Assembly: GCA_003667245.1 (NCBI GenBank)
Contig: RCNN01000086.1
Coordinates: 1-64,000 of the forward strand
DNA length: 64,000 nt
Direction: 5' to 3'
Source: Heterostelium multicystogenum
Lineage: Eukaryota; Evosea; Eumycetozoa; Acytosteliales; Acytosteliaceae
The notes under the pieces are model-generated. The model did no database searches, was not told the origin of the DNA, and worked only from the letters and a program-made list of their open reading frames with translations. A program made the translations under genes and the position numbers. Shown in pieces: positions 12,194 through 25,131 of the stretch (the stretch's first letter is position 1; every line of letters begins with the position of its first letter).

Positions 12194-15100
12194 TTATTTA
12201 AAAATATTTTGTCTCCACTTGGCCATCAGTAAACGGAATTCATTGATCTTGATTGGTTTAGAAAGGTAATCATCCATTCCACTGTTTATACATTTGACTT
12301 CATCTTCTTTGAAAGCATTGGCTGTCATTGCAATAATTGGAATGTGTTTCGTACCGTTGGATAAACGAAGTTCACGTTCACGAATCTCTTTGGTGACTTG
12401 GAATCCATCCATTCCAGGCATCATAATATCGAGGAATATCATATCGTAAGTTATCTTTTCATTTCGGTCTAATGCCTCCATGCCACTAGATACCACATCA
12501 ACATTACATCCCATAGACTGAAGCATCTTATAGGCAACCTGTCTATTGACCATGTTGTCATCCACTACAAGAACACGCACCTCCTGATTTTGTGGACTGC
12601 CAGGATCGGAAACCACAGATATTTCATTTCTTGGTGTTTTTTGTCTTTGAAGCTATATTGAATTATTTTACTGTTAATACTCATGGTAAACTATGTCATA
12701 TGACATCTACTTACTCCTGATAATGCTTTCAGACTATCAAGTAAAACAGACATTCTAATGGGTTTGGTTACAATTTCACCATATCCTGATTTTCTTGCTT
12801 CTTCTTCGAGTTGTGGAGAACGCATTTTCAGTGGGAGCAAAAGGATGAGTTGCAACATGCAGCCACTAGCTTTTGATTGTTCCATCAACTTTTGTGAAAG
12901 TAAGAGTGCATCATTTCCAACTGTTGCAAGATCTACTATAATGAACGAATATGGTCTAACAATACCAACGGCATGTTCGTACATAATGAGTGCATCGTTG
13001 ATATCGTCAGTAGAGTCCAAGAATATATTCCATACTCCCAATTGCTGGGTTAAGAAATTTCTTTGGTTGGCATTTCTTTCGATTAAAAGTACCCTTATTC
13101 CATTAAAGTTGGGTGGATTTTCATTGCTGATAGTACATTCTCTTTCGAGATCTGAATTGGGGAGGATCGCTGGTCTATCAACTTCGCTTTGGACTGCACT
13201 CTCACTCGACCCATTTGTTGGGGTAATACTCATTGGATCGTGATGTTGAATTGGACTGCCAGATTGGCTAATTGGCATGATGGACATTTGAATAGGTGAT
13301 TTTGAGAGTGCAACACCAACAGGTAATGAGGAGCTGATTGAGTTGACCAATTTGAAGTTGAGGCAAGTCCAAAAAGTACTTCCAACTCCGTACTGACTCT
13401 CCACACCTATATCACCATTGAACGCAAGGTTTGCCAACTCTTTACAAATAGCCAAACCAAGACCACTTCCAGCATATTGTCTTGCAATGCTTCCTTCTGC
13501 TTGGGTGAAAGCTTTGAATAACAAAGGTAGTGCTTCTTTCTTTATTCCGATACCTGTGTCCTTAACTTCAATCCTCAAAGTTACTATATCTTCAGTGATA
13601 TTTTCAACATTACAAACAACAAGAATCTCTCCATTATCAGTAAACTTAACTGAGTTCCCAAGCTGTCAATAAACCACTATTAATAAACTGTTTATAGCTC
13701 ATGTTTATAATTAATTACATACCAAATTATTCAAGATTTGTTTCAGTCTACTGGAATCACCAATTAAATGCTGTGGAACATTTGGATGAACAAAACACAT
13801 CAAGCTTAGTGCTTTCGCCTGAGCCCGTTCGCCCATTAGCTCACAAACATCTTCAACAGTCTCTCTAAAATCAAATTCTCTATTTTCAATTTCCAGCTTA
13901 CCTGCTTCAATCTAAAATAAAGTAAATGGTGGTTAGTAGGTTGGACGAGAAGTTTGTCTCAAGAGAAAGCTTACCTTTGAAATATCTAATAGATCATTGA
14001 TAATATTTAATAAAGTATTAGAGGATGCTCTAATAATGTCCAGGTAGTGTCGTTGCTGTGGATGTAGTTCTGTCTCTGCTAGAAGATCTGTCATTCCTAT
14101 GATTCCACTCATTGGTGTACGAATGTCGTGTGACATCATACTTAAACGAAGTCTCGAAGTCTCAATGGTTCTTTCTTGCTCTTGTGTTTTAAACTCTTCA
14201 TCTATCCTCTTTTGAGTAGCGTCTCTTTTCAAACAGTTATAGTAGATCAGCTTTTGTTGGGTATCGTACACTGGCGAGACTGTTGATTCGAAATATATAA
14301 GTGATCCATTAGAGTGCTTAGTTCTAATGTATCCATTCCATGGCTTTCCGCCTGTGATAGTTGCCCACATCTGAGGAATGATCTCTTGATTATCAATTAA
14401 GATTGAGAATTCTTTACCTAAGATTTCCCATCTAGAATAACCAATCGAATCCGATGTAGAGTAATTCAAATATTTAATATGTCCATTTCTAATTGATAAT
14501 AAATATTAATGTCTTGATGATGATAGCTGTATAAAATAACTTACGGATCCCAAAATTCAATTCCATCATTACTATACTCAACACAACTGGTGATTCTCTT
14601 GGCACCGTCTGTGATTTCATCTGCTTTCATTAAGTAATGGTGGTCGGCAATAAGTCGTTCTGTACAAGTTAATCTGACATCAAGCAATACTGATGTCATA
14701 GGGTAAGGTATATAATCGTTGGCACCAGCATCGATAAGTGAAGAAAATTCAATAGGACTATCGCTTTCAGAAACAGCCAGTATCACACAATAAGGTCCAA
14801 CAATGCTCCGCAGTGCCTTGATAAATTCAATGTTTTCACCGTTCTTGAAGAAACAATGATTTTGGAATGGTTGTTGGTTCGGTGAGTTTGGTTCCGCAAT
14901 ATTGAAAAGATAGTTTGGTGATGATGAGTTATTAGCCATGCTACTGCCAGAAGGTGGCGATGCTATTGAAACGATTTGTGGGTGCTGTGTTGATATGGGT
15001 GTGGGTGGATTTTGATTGGGTTCTATAATGCCGCTTTCTACGTTGAACGGTGTATTTAAATCTTCTGTACATGTCATCGCAGAATGATTGGTTGTCGAAT

Positions 15101-15632
15101 TATAAATAAAAAGGGAAAATTGTTCCTTATTGTGAAGATGTCGGATATGCTGGAGATCAAGCGGCACTGTCGTTACCATGTGTCCTCTTCGCTTGAGAAT
15201 GTTGCTTAGAAGGTGTTTATTGTGGGACTGATTGCTTTGAATGAGAAGTGTCTTAAATTTGTTGTGATGCTTACAGAGCTGCTGATCAATTTGCATCGCG
15301 CTGCTGGTGTGATCGCTTGTCTTTAGTATGTCATAGAGAATGGTGAACTCGTTCTTCAGACTCTTTGACTTTGATTGTATCATGGAGAGCTCAGAGAGTC
15401 TCGAGTTGGTGTGGTTCGATTCACCGACGGTCCAACTAAACGACTTGAAGCGTTCTCTTGGTCGAGGAGGCTGCGTGCCATTGTTAAGAATATTTCCAGA
15501 GATACCACCATTTGCAGAGCTGCCACTACTGCCCAGACTGCTCACACTACTACCGCCACTATGATTTAAACTGGAAGGTGTCACTGTATTTAGATTAACA
15601 CTTGGTGAGCTTGGGTGTATTGGTGGTAACAT
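12194..15632 (-). CDS. hybrid histidine kinase (PAS, HisKA, HATPase, two C-terminal receiver folds)
   Basis: Five exons on the minus strand (15632-14545, 14488-13975, 13911-13723, 13662-12715, 12652-12194) join in frame to 1065 residues with no break. Order: Ser/Gly/Asn-rich N-terminus, a degenerate receiver-like region (ending [16 protein letters not shown]), a PAS-like sensor around [17 protein letters not shown], the H-box [17 protein letters not shown] with the phospho-accepting His, the N-box [11 protein letters not shown], the G1 box DTGIGI and G2 box GSGLGLAI, a second divergent receiver, and a canonical C-terminal receiver with phospho-Asp in [13 protein letters not shown] and the SKPI lysine. 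Such Dhk proteins feed or drain the RdeA-RegA phosphorelay that sets cAMP levels in development. I cannot assign a specific Dhk letter. The ATG at 15632 follows an in-frame TAA. Confidence 0.9.
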
Positions 15633-16109
15633 GTTGCTCACAACACTTTAAGAGGATACAAATTGTATCGTTGCAAATTTAATTTTTTTATGAATTAGTA
15701 ATACAAAAGTTATTATTCAATGTGCAAATGTGATCATATATATATGTATGTGTGTAGTTATATAAAATAGTGGATAAAAAAGTATTAGAAAAAAGAAATA
15801 ATATAATTAGTATTTTATAGATTTATAAATGTCATTGGGTAAAACACAACTGATATCAGATAACATCGTCACAAAAGTGCAAGTTTGATAATAATGGATT
15901 TTGATAGCAAGACCAAATATGGTGTTATTCTCCCCAGATTTCAATTCCCACATATCCAAAAAAAGTGATAAATTCAAAAAGTGGGTTTTTTTGTATTTTC
16001 TCATTGCTTTTTAGTATTTCTATATTTTAACTATGCTCGGTGACCTGCCACGATGTTTTTTGGAGATGCAAAAAGATAATGTTGTTTGATGTTAAAATAT
16101 CTATCTTAC
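15633..16109. other. histidine-kinase promoter region
   Basis: A/T-rich region upstream of the minus-strand histidine kinase. A 65-codon open frame on the minus strand (15807-16004) has no family signature and no splice context; I do not call it. Confidence 0.4.
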
Positions 16110-16251
16110 CTTATTCTTGCTTGTTCGCTCATTAATGAGAGATCCAGAGATCTCCTTGTGGGCCTTAGGATCGAATTCTGCTGGAGAAGTTGATAGGCTG
16201 AGCTGCCTTGATCAAACATATTAATCATCTTCTTTCTCTTCACTTCTGTAC
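16110..16251 (-). pseudogene. orphan coding-like exon, unknown family
   Basis: On the minus strand a frame reads VKRKKMINMFDQGSSAYQLL. A neighbouring frame then reads EFDPKAHKEISGSLINERTS and ends at a good donor (AATAAG/GTAAG, exon end 16110). The composition is richer in G+C than its surroundings. No partner exon, start or stop is evident, so this may be a decayed gene or a missed exon. I do not recognise the family. Confidence 0.25.
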
Positions 16252-18377
16252 TGGCTATTTATGTCAACAAATCTGACTATTTGTTTTTTTAACAATCTAC
16301 TTTTAAGCTATATCTCTTTTAAAATTTACTTAATGTAATCTATCTGTTGGCGATGATTATTATTGCATAGGTATGCAATGCAATTCAAATGATTTCAAGT
16401 GTATCATGTAAATGTTATATACTATATATTTTTATAATACAATATAATGTAATCTATCTTCAATCTCTAAATAATGATTTATTTATATAACAATAATAAA
16501 TAAAATTAATTTTATGTTAATATGATGAGCTATTATTTTTTACACTTCCAACTTGTTTAAATACTAAAAATATTATAATATGGTAAAGGCTGGCTTTAAA
16601 TGTTGACTGATTGGATTGATTTTTATAATACAAATTGGATGGTTTTGAATTGAATGAATGTAAATTGGATGTTGTGTAACTATAGATTGAATGGATACTA
16701 TATCTTCACATACTATTTATTAAGGTAACAATATATCTGTATGATATATAACCTCCTCTATCTACATCTATCTATCAATCAATCTATCTGTCTTTCTATC
16801 TATGAATATGACTGCTTACAGCTCAGCGGTTAATACTCTGTTATGGTTATAGTTGTTGTCGCTGTTGTGTTGTTGCTTCTGCTCTTGGAATTGCAATCAA
16901 TCCGTGTATTTCGGAACACAACATCAACAAAATTCTTCTGGTGGATTTAATTATTAAAATGTATATCAAATGGAGTGAAGGATATGTATTTATGTATAAT
17001 AATTGCTATGTGTATTATGTGTTTACTAAAATAGTCTAGTCCAATGGGTTATTGACCTGCTAAGCTTAAATGTTATTTGCAATTATCTGTTATTTGAGTG
17101 TGTGTATGTGTGGTGGCTAATTGTAATATTTATGTGTGTATAAATAATATTATATAAATTCATAAATTATTCATTTTTGTTACCTAAACTAGTTGTTTGG
17201 AACGGTTGAATGACATATATCATTTACTACTACTTTAGTCAAGTTTGAATATATTTTATTGTTTCGATATTTTTAGTGTTTAAAATAAAGGGGTTATTGT
17301 TAGTTGGTAGTTGTTGGTTATTGTTGGTGTTATCGTGTGGAACTAATAATGTGTGTTGTTTTGTGTTCTATTTATCTATATCTGTTTTATTTTAATTTTA
17401 AATTATTTATTTATTTTAACTTTGATTATCTGATGAAATAATCAAAGCTATTATATATACTATTATTATTATTATTTAAGTTCTTTTAATATTAATTATT
17501 TTAAATGAAATAAATAAATAACAAGAAGAAAGCCGAACTATTAATATTTCCTAAAAATTTATTAAACAATTGGTTATTTCTTGGTTGTTGTCAAGAATTT
17601 TCGAATTATATAATTAGATAGAATGGATTGTTAGACTCTTCCTTAAGATAGATTGAAGAGTAATGATTTTTTACTGCTAAGGTGGTTGTTCATACAAAAA
17701 ATCAAACACAACAATATTATATTAATTATTGTGTTTGGTTTTGTTTTTTTTGAAATTGAGTTGTTTTTGAACACGAAAAAATTACCAAAAAACGGTAAAA
17801 ACAATAGGATTTAAAAGTTTTTCCTTTGCATTGTTGGGAGGTGTATTCTCAATTGGATGTGGTTTTGAATTCAATCTGTCTTTTGAGAAACAACAAAAAC
17901 AACAAAATCAATGAAAGTTAACTTTATTTATATGTTGAGGAATAAACTTCTAACAAATGTCTGTTCACTTGTGAAAATACACATTTCACTTTGTTTACTT
18001 GACCAATGTTATCACTTTTTGAAGCTGTGTGTTAATGAAATAGGCAAAAGGATTGCGACAATACATCTCAAATCTATATCTACGTCATTGATCTATTTTA
18101 ATAGTACTGATATAGATATCCATATAAATGTCTTTAAAGCAAAGATAATGAAAATGAGTGGCCACACACTGCCCCAATGAAAGTTCCAAAAGATCGTCAT
18201 CATAATGCTACGATTCACCGATATGATGCGCACACTAAGTTTTAAGCATGTATCTTTAAAGTTATACCTCACCAAAGTGTATTTGTTATAGATGATTGAT
18301 GGTAATCTTACTTTCACTTTGTCTTTATTATCTTGTTGGATGTAAAGCTTAGAATAAAATGCATGATTTAAAATTAA
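16252..18377. other. long intergenic region
   Basis: About 2.1 kb of A/T-rich DNA with T-rich strings such as TGTTGTTG and GTGTGTATGTGTG (about 17100). Around 17911-18317 both strands carry an open frame of 74-89 codons, but neither has a recognisable domain. I make no gene call here. Confidence 0.4.
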
Positions 18378-21210
18378 TTAATCATCTCCTTCTTCTGGAT
18401 AAGTTCCATCATCGCTATCGGATAAATCTTCATCATTAACCACAAAGTTGCCTTCGGGTGGTGAATCTTCAACTTCAACTTCGACTTCGACTTCATCCTC
18501 TTTCTTCTTTTTCTCTCTGACAACGGGGGGCTTGTCATTGGCAAAGATAAAGCTGCAAGTATCTTTGGCAGCAACTTTCAAAATTGGGTCTGGAATAGTG
18601 GACATGTCATGATAGTGCTTGTAGGTAGCAAGTTCACTGATGGCCATGCCCGCACGTCCGGCATTCTTTATCTTGGCGACAGGAGCGCCACAATCGCAGA
18701 TTTTACAAAGCATATCGTGAGTGTCGCATAGTGTATCATCACGCAAATTGAAAATATTTTTTGAGATCGTCGTTACCAAAAGCCGGGGCATTGTCAGAGT
18801 CACCTTCGACAACACTCACTGAAAGTGCTAACTTTGTGATTTGACGCTGGTAGATTTTTTTCGTCAATGGTTCCAGTTGAAAGCGTACGGTAAATGGATA
18901 CCGGTTTCTTTTGACCTTCTCTCCAGACTCTTGCCATAGCCTGTGCATCATTTGCTGGATTCCAATCGGGATCCACCAGCACCAAATGGTTTGCACCAAT
19001 TAAATTCAGACCAATACCACCTGCTTTTGAACTAAGTAAAAATACAACTAAAACCAAATAAAGTTAGTATTATGCTCTTCGTATTGGATTTGATCATTAA
19101 GAATATTTACATTGTGGACTGGTGGGCTCGTTAAACTTGTCTACCAAAACTTGTCTCTTATCGGATGGTGTCGAACCATCAAGTTGGAAATAATTATATC
19201 CACGGTCTTTGCATAGTTTGGCGAGAACAGAGAGTGTTTGTGTATAATTGGAAATGATAACCATACGGTCTTTGGTTTTGGTTTTGATATGATTCATGAG
19301 AGTGTCAATGAATTGCATTTTTCCGGAGTATTGAGGTTGGTTTAGTTTGATGTTGAACTCTTTGGGAAATAGTGATCTGACTATTGCTGAAACATCCTCA
19401 GCTTGATCTTCCTCTTCTTCTTTGGAAGGCTGAGTGTACACAAGCTCAGGACAATTTGAAAGCTTCTTTAGAGATGTGATCAATGGGAGAGCACCTGAAA
19501 ATGTTTTATACTCAGGTCCCTTGACTTTCTCAAGTAAACACATGTAGATTGATTTTTGAAGTGGAGTCAATCTGGTGAAAACAGTGTACTCTGTTTTTTT
19601 GGGAAGATATTGTATGTTGATTGCTGCAGTTCTTCTGAGAATGAACATACCAGTGATCTCTGTAAGCTTCTGTGAACGCTCACGTCCGATACGCTTCTCT
19701 TCAGCGGTGGCATCGGGTGAACGACTTGCGAGAATGGGGGTGTTATATACATTATTAAAGGTTGCAACGGATTTGAGAATACCAGGATTGACAAAGTTCA
19801 CCATTGCGTAGAATTCATTGAGATTATTTTGAATTGGTGTACCAGAGAGAATGACACGACGTTTTGTCGGTAGCATTGCAACGGCTTGAGTTGATTTGGT
19901 TTCTGCATTCTTCAATCTGTGACCTTCATCACAAATAACCAACCCAATCAAGTCAATTTTGACGAGCTCATTGATCCAAATCTTGAGCTGATCGTATGAA
20001 ATCACCAATACATCAGCGTCACCTGTTTCCAATTGTGCCAACTTTGCTCTACCGGTTGGTGTCGATTTACCAATGTGTATCGATTTGATTCCATCACCAA
20101 GCCATTTCTTCAACTCCTTTACCCAATTACCTACCAAACCTGTTGGGGCCACGATAATTGCACGCTGACAAGTGGGTTCACCACGAATTCCTTGTTTGAG
20201 AAGTGTCCACATAATTGAAATGGCCTGAATGGTCTTTCCAAGACCCATGTCATCTGCCAGAATACATCCATTACCTTCATATCCTTTATTTAGACCAAGC
20301 AAACAGTCAAACATGAACTGGATACCAACACGTTGATGAGGACGCAGCTTGTTTCCCAACATTGGATCCATAACGACTGGAATCTCACCAGAGAGCTGAT
20401 CCTTTGGCATGTACAGTACAAAGGCATTTGGTGCATATGGATTGTGCAGTGCCTTTGTCAACTTCTTTGTTCGATCAACACCTTTGAATGGAACGACAAA
20501 TCCTTTGGGCTTGGCCGCAGCAGACAAACGGCATGTCAACTTCTTCTTCTTCTCCTCTTCTTTCTTCTTGTTGGCTATGATTGACTCTGTTTTCAAAAAG
20601 ACTGTACCATTGTTAAAGTCTTCTGCGCTAACAGGTGCAATGATTTTGCAAAACTTGTTTCCGATGGTCATTGAGAAGTCTTCTTGGAAGTAAACCTCTT
20701 TCTTGTTTATCAAGACCTTCTGTGTCTTTGCACCATTTTCGTCGTCTTCATCTATAACTGGACTCATTCGTGTTAGTGCAGAACGCCCAATTGCTACTCC
20801 GCTCATTGAATAGATTTTGACGATATCATAGCCAACCTCCAATATAACCAAGCCCTTTTTCATCAATTTTTTCCTTATGTGTATAGTTTGCAAGATAGTA
20901 TATTGGTTTGGAATCAGACTTCAACACCACATTCTTTCCTTTACGAGTCTCCTCTGCGTGTGCTTCTACCGCAGCAGCTTCTTTCTCCTCTTTCTTCTCT
21001 TCGATATCCTCCTGCTTTTTAAGCACCATTGTATAGAGATCCAGATGATTGATTTTCTTTACCGGTGCTAGTTTCTTTGAACCTTTCTTTGGTTTCTCTG
21101 CACCATTCAAATTCTGCTGCTCCTCTATAATCTGTTCGATCTGTTGCAAGTGTTTCGAACTTTTGCTTCTTCTTCTCAAACAATTCAGATGGTGCCAATG
21201 CCCTCTTCAT
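18378..21210 (-). CDS. rad54b: RAD54B-type SNF2 DNA translocase
   Basis: Swi2/Snf2 ATPase of homologous recombination, acting with Rad51 in the nucleus. Seen in order: a lysine-rich coiled N-terminus, the RAD54B-type N-terminal domain ([19 protein letters not shown] .. [13 protein letters not shown]), [40 protein letters not shown], then [14 protein letters not shown] and ARVWREGQ. The N-terminal domain and FVNPGIL favour RAD54B over RAD54. One intron, 19048-19110. A Cys-rich piece ([10 protein letters not shown]) and an acidic [10 protein letters not shown] tail end the protein. Frame breaks: near 21170, in AAAAAGGG near 20858, and one extra A in each of two A-runs near 18862 and 18758. Start at ATG 21210 ([15 protein letters not shown]). 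Confidence 0.88.
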
Positions 21211-21341
21211 ATCTCTATCTCTATAAATATTAATAATAATAAATAATATATGTATATATGTTAACAATCAATTTAAAACTAAAACAAATCTTAATTCCAC
21301 AATCATCCCATACACATATGAAATTTTTTCTAGGAAATAGG

Positions 21342-21377
21342 TTTGTTTTTATTAGTATTTATACTAATAAAAACAAA
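21342..21377. promoter_or_regulatory. perfect 17-bp hairpin between divergent genes
   Basis: Left arm TTTGTTTTTATTAGTAT, loop TT, right arm its exact complement. It is followed at once by an unusually G/C-rich CCCGATTGCGGGG. It sits between the divergent RAD54B and ankyrin genes, so it could be regulatory or a small element footprint. The structure is certain as sequence; the role is unknown. Confidence 0.5.
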
Positions 21378-21536
21378 ATCCCGATTGCGGGGTAATCAAA
21401 TTTCTCCCTGTTATAAACATCATAACTTTTTTATTCAAAGATCTTTCCAAATTTCAACTTTTCAAGGATTTACAAAATAATTTAAAGGAGAACCTGTGTA
21501 ATTATTTGATGCATCATTTAATCAACGAGAATAATT

Positions 21537-23230
21537 ATGAATAACTATAATAGATTTATATCAATATTTAATAATGTATATTTAAATAGATTGATATTTT
21601 CGAAAGTTCATGAAATATCTTATCAAATCGAAAAGAGTAATCTTGATGATGAAGATATTCAAGTTAAAACATATAAATGGTGTGATGTCATTCTTGCACC
21701 TCATGTCTTGGCTGGAAATAACTACTTCAATGAATTAAAAGCATATCATAATGATAAGAGAAATAGAGGTACCAAATACTTGAATACTACTGTGTTGCAG
21801 AATGCTATCAAAGCTGGAAATATCGAAATATTTCAATATTTGATTGATTTCTACCAAATTGAAAGAAGATCTATATTAGAGGCCAACAGCACCAACTATT
21901 TATTGATGTATTCATCGAAATATGGAAGGATGGACTTTGTTCATTATCTTTTAGATCGATTCCCTCAAACAAATTGGAATTTCTATTTCTCTTTTGTGAT
22001 GTCTCCATGCTCTGGTAACTTGGAAGTGGTTAAATTCTTTCACAACAAAATAATCGAATATGGTGTTACGGTCGATCCAGAAAGATATTTAAATGTATTT
22101 GAGGTAGCAGCACAATATGGAAGAATTGAAATTTTCAAATGGCTATTGACTCACAGACCAAATGATTATAACGAAGAATATATTCTTATAGGTACATTCC
22201 AAGGAAAACAACTAGAGCTATTGAAATATCTTCTTGAAGAACATAAAATCAAGATTCAACCAGAGTATATACAAAACTGGAGACGATCACAAGATTGCGC
22301 CGAACTGTTCAAAGTTGTCATTCAACAATCAGAACGTTCACTGTATCCTTGTTTTATGTATATTGCAGCTCAATTAGGAAATCTCGAATTACTCAAAATA
22401 CTAAACACTTATAAAACGATATCATATGAAGATGCCTGGATCAGTGCAGCAAGAAATGGCCATCTTTCAGTTATCAAATGGTTGCATGAGAATTGTACTG
22501 AACCTATTAGTACCGATGTGATGGATTATGCAGCATTGAACAATCATTTGTCAATAGTTCAATGGCTGCACGAGAATAGAACCGAAGGATGCACGAAGCA
22601 AGCAATGGATTGGGCTGCTGAAAGGAATCATCTTTCAATTGTCAAATGGTTACATGAGAATCGAACTGAAGGATGCTCCCAAGATATCGATGGAATGATG
22701 TTTTTAAATGAAAATTTTGAAATGGCAGAATGGTTGGCACAGAACAAGGGATTGACCTTTGATACAAATAGTATATTAAATAATTTAGTCGAAATTGGAG
22801 ATTTGAGAATGATACAATACTTGCATGAAAGAAATGAAGGAAGCAATAATCGATTCAACTTTTCGGCACATACAATGGATTTTGCTGTTCAAAATGCAAT
22901 GTTGGGCATTGTAAAATGGTTGCATCAAAACAGAACAGAAGGATGTACATTTAAAATCACAGAATTACTCTCTAAATAGTGGTAAAGTGGAAATGGTAGA
23001 ATGGTTGCATGAAAATCGATCAGAGTTCAACATTAAATCAATCAAGCTATCAGACTATATCATTAGAGTCTTTAATAATAATTACTATGAAGTTTTGGAA
23101 TGGATATTAAAACCATGTATCAACGCCAATAGATGAACTAAGAAGATACCAGATTGAAATGAAAAAATTTGAGAGCTCCATTGAAACCATAGATGTATTG
23201 GATAATTATATTACCCAATTGTTAACATAA
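21537..23230 (+). CDS. dictyostelid long ankyrin-repeat protein (frame broken near the 3' end)
   Basis: The first open frame, from the ATG at 21537 to 22979, is intron-less. It starts with the family leader MNNYNRFISIFNNVYLNRLI, also seen in the paralogue at 59530. Ankyrin-like helices follow, of the form H..IVKWLHENRTEGC..xAMDWAAE, with units of about 28-33 residues; two adjacent units at 22542 and 22626 are close DNA copies 84 bp apart. After a break near 22960 the frame resumes with GKVEMVEWLHENRSEFN, and after another near 23120 it runs to IDVLDNYITQLLT, TAA at 23228-23230. The family is large in dictyostelids and probably mediates protein binding; the partner is unknown. Breaks could be decay or assembly error. 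Confidence 0.75.
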
Positions 23231-25131
23231 CTATAATTAAAATCCAATTAAAATAAATTATTCGTCCAAACTATTCATTCTTTCACCATAGTATTTTTAT
23301 TCTTCAAATTTAATCAACTTTTGAATCGATCAGGAATATCATTTGAATCTTTAATGAACATTAGTGGCTCCTCCATCTCTGGTTCAGCTAGAAAAAGATT
23401 AGTAATTTGTCCAAGTCAAAATACTAATCATTATATCTTTGTAGGAATGTGTCATCTCAGACTCAGATTAAATTGTACTTTAAATTATAGAAAACTTAAA
23501 CAGGAACAAAACAAACATATATAGTCTCAAAATTTCAAAGCGACATTGAGAATCTAAAAAATGACAAATGACATATTTCATTTATTTTACTTATAATTTG
23601 AATAGGCCTATTTACAGTTTGATCAATCCGACGTATCTTAATATACTTTATTATTAACTTCCTGTGCATTTAAGATAAACTAATAACACTCATATGGAAG
23701 TGCTAAACAAGAGTCCTAATTAAGTCTATATTCTCATAGAGTTTAGGTTCCGATTCATCTCGCTCCCAAATGATTACATTCAATATCGGTATAGTATCTT
23801 TATTTGTAATTTTATGTTCAATAAAAAAAAGATTGAATTGTGGTTCACTTGATGATAGAAGTGCAAAATTTTGTTTTTATCATTTTTAATTCAGTGGAGC
23901 CAAGTTTTTCAGATAAAATGGAACCTGCAAATCAATTCAAAATCCAAGCCACAATTTGCACGAACTTTGCTGATCATTCATGTTGTTTTTTGAAGTAAAA
24001 AACAAAATAATCATATTAATTTTATTATAAACAAACTAAATATTATTAGTTGTTACCATCAATCCATTTTAGTCTGGTAAACAATAATAACACACCACCA
24101 CCATCCAACCATCCAACCATCCATCAATCCAGTAATCACTTGTCAACTAAAAGTACACACACCACTCCATTAAATCTAAAGTATATCTATTAATAAATAA
24201 CAACTAAAGTAAAGAAAGCCTTCTAAGGAAAAGAAAAGAAAAGGAAGACAACATCAAAGTCACCCAACATTTTAATCATCATTCTCCATAACCACATAAA
24301 AGAAATAAAATATCTATCTACTACAGATATATATATATATAACAATAACAACAACAAAATATCAGTTCATTCTATTTATTTTTAACACAAAAGCAATTGT
24401 ATTAGTATTTATATTAAAAGGTATAGTATTACTATAATTTTTAATTCTAGTTTTATAGACATTGTAGTTGTTAAATTATTTATATTGTTTTGTTTACCTC
24501 CTCCTTGGATTATAACAATTATTACTGCCTTTTATTTATTTTGGGGAGTGATCAGTAGTGATGTTAGTAGTTGATCCATGAACTGATCAAATGATAACTC
24601 CACTCTTTATGGGAGTCATCCACCCACAGTAGTAGTATTAGACACTATCATACCCCAAACATTCAATATTGAATGGGTTTGAAAAACCATCAAAAAATAA
24701 TATTGAATTAACCAAAATCCACTCTCACCTAAAATTAAAAAAAATTAATTTATTTAATATTGCAAAAATCAGATTCAATAAAGAAAGACAAGAGTAACAT
24801 CAGCAAACAGTGCTTTACAAAAAACATCACATCATCAGCTTCAGCATCAGCATCAGTATCACCAAATCAGTCTAAGCAATAATATCAACACCAACACAAC
24901 CTATCAAGTCAGTATTTTTTATATTTTAAATTCCTTCACTCAAATATATCTATCCACAAAATTTTTGTACTTTCCTGCTTTTCCTAAGCTAAACCTAAAC
25001 CTACTCCTATATTCATCATCTTCTGGTGCCACTTCCTCAGTCCACACCTCACCTACTCTCTGCTTAGTCCACTCAACAAACAGTTATTCTTAGAGATTAA
25101 CCATAATATTATTATTATAATACTTTAGAAA
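23231..25131. other. intergenic region with I-BAR promoter
   Basis: About 1.9 kb. A 67-codon frame at 23321-23524 lacks any domain or start context. From 24000 to 25100 the plus strand becomes strongly A/C-rich with few G, as in dictyostelid 5' leaders, and contains a TA tract near 24330. No gene seen. Confidence 0.45.

Noticed and set aside
18241..18260. 16-nt string TTAAGCATGTATCTTT shared with 44938-44953
   Set aside because: At this A/T content several chance 16-mer matches are expected in 64 kb, and flanks do not align.
17911..18317. Overlapping open frames on both strands
   Set aside because: No domain, no splice context and no way to choose a strand.
23321..23524. 67-codon plus frame
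   Set aside because: No start context, no neighbouring exon and no family signature.
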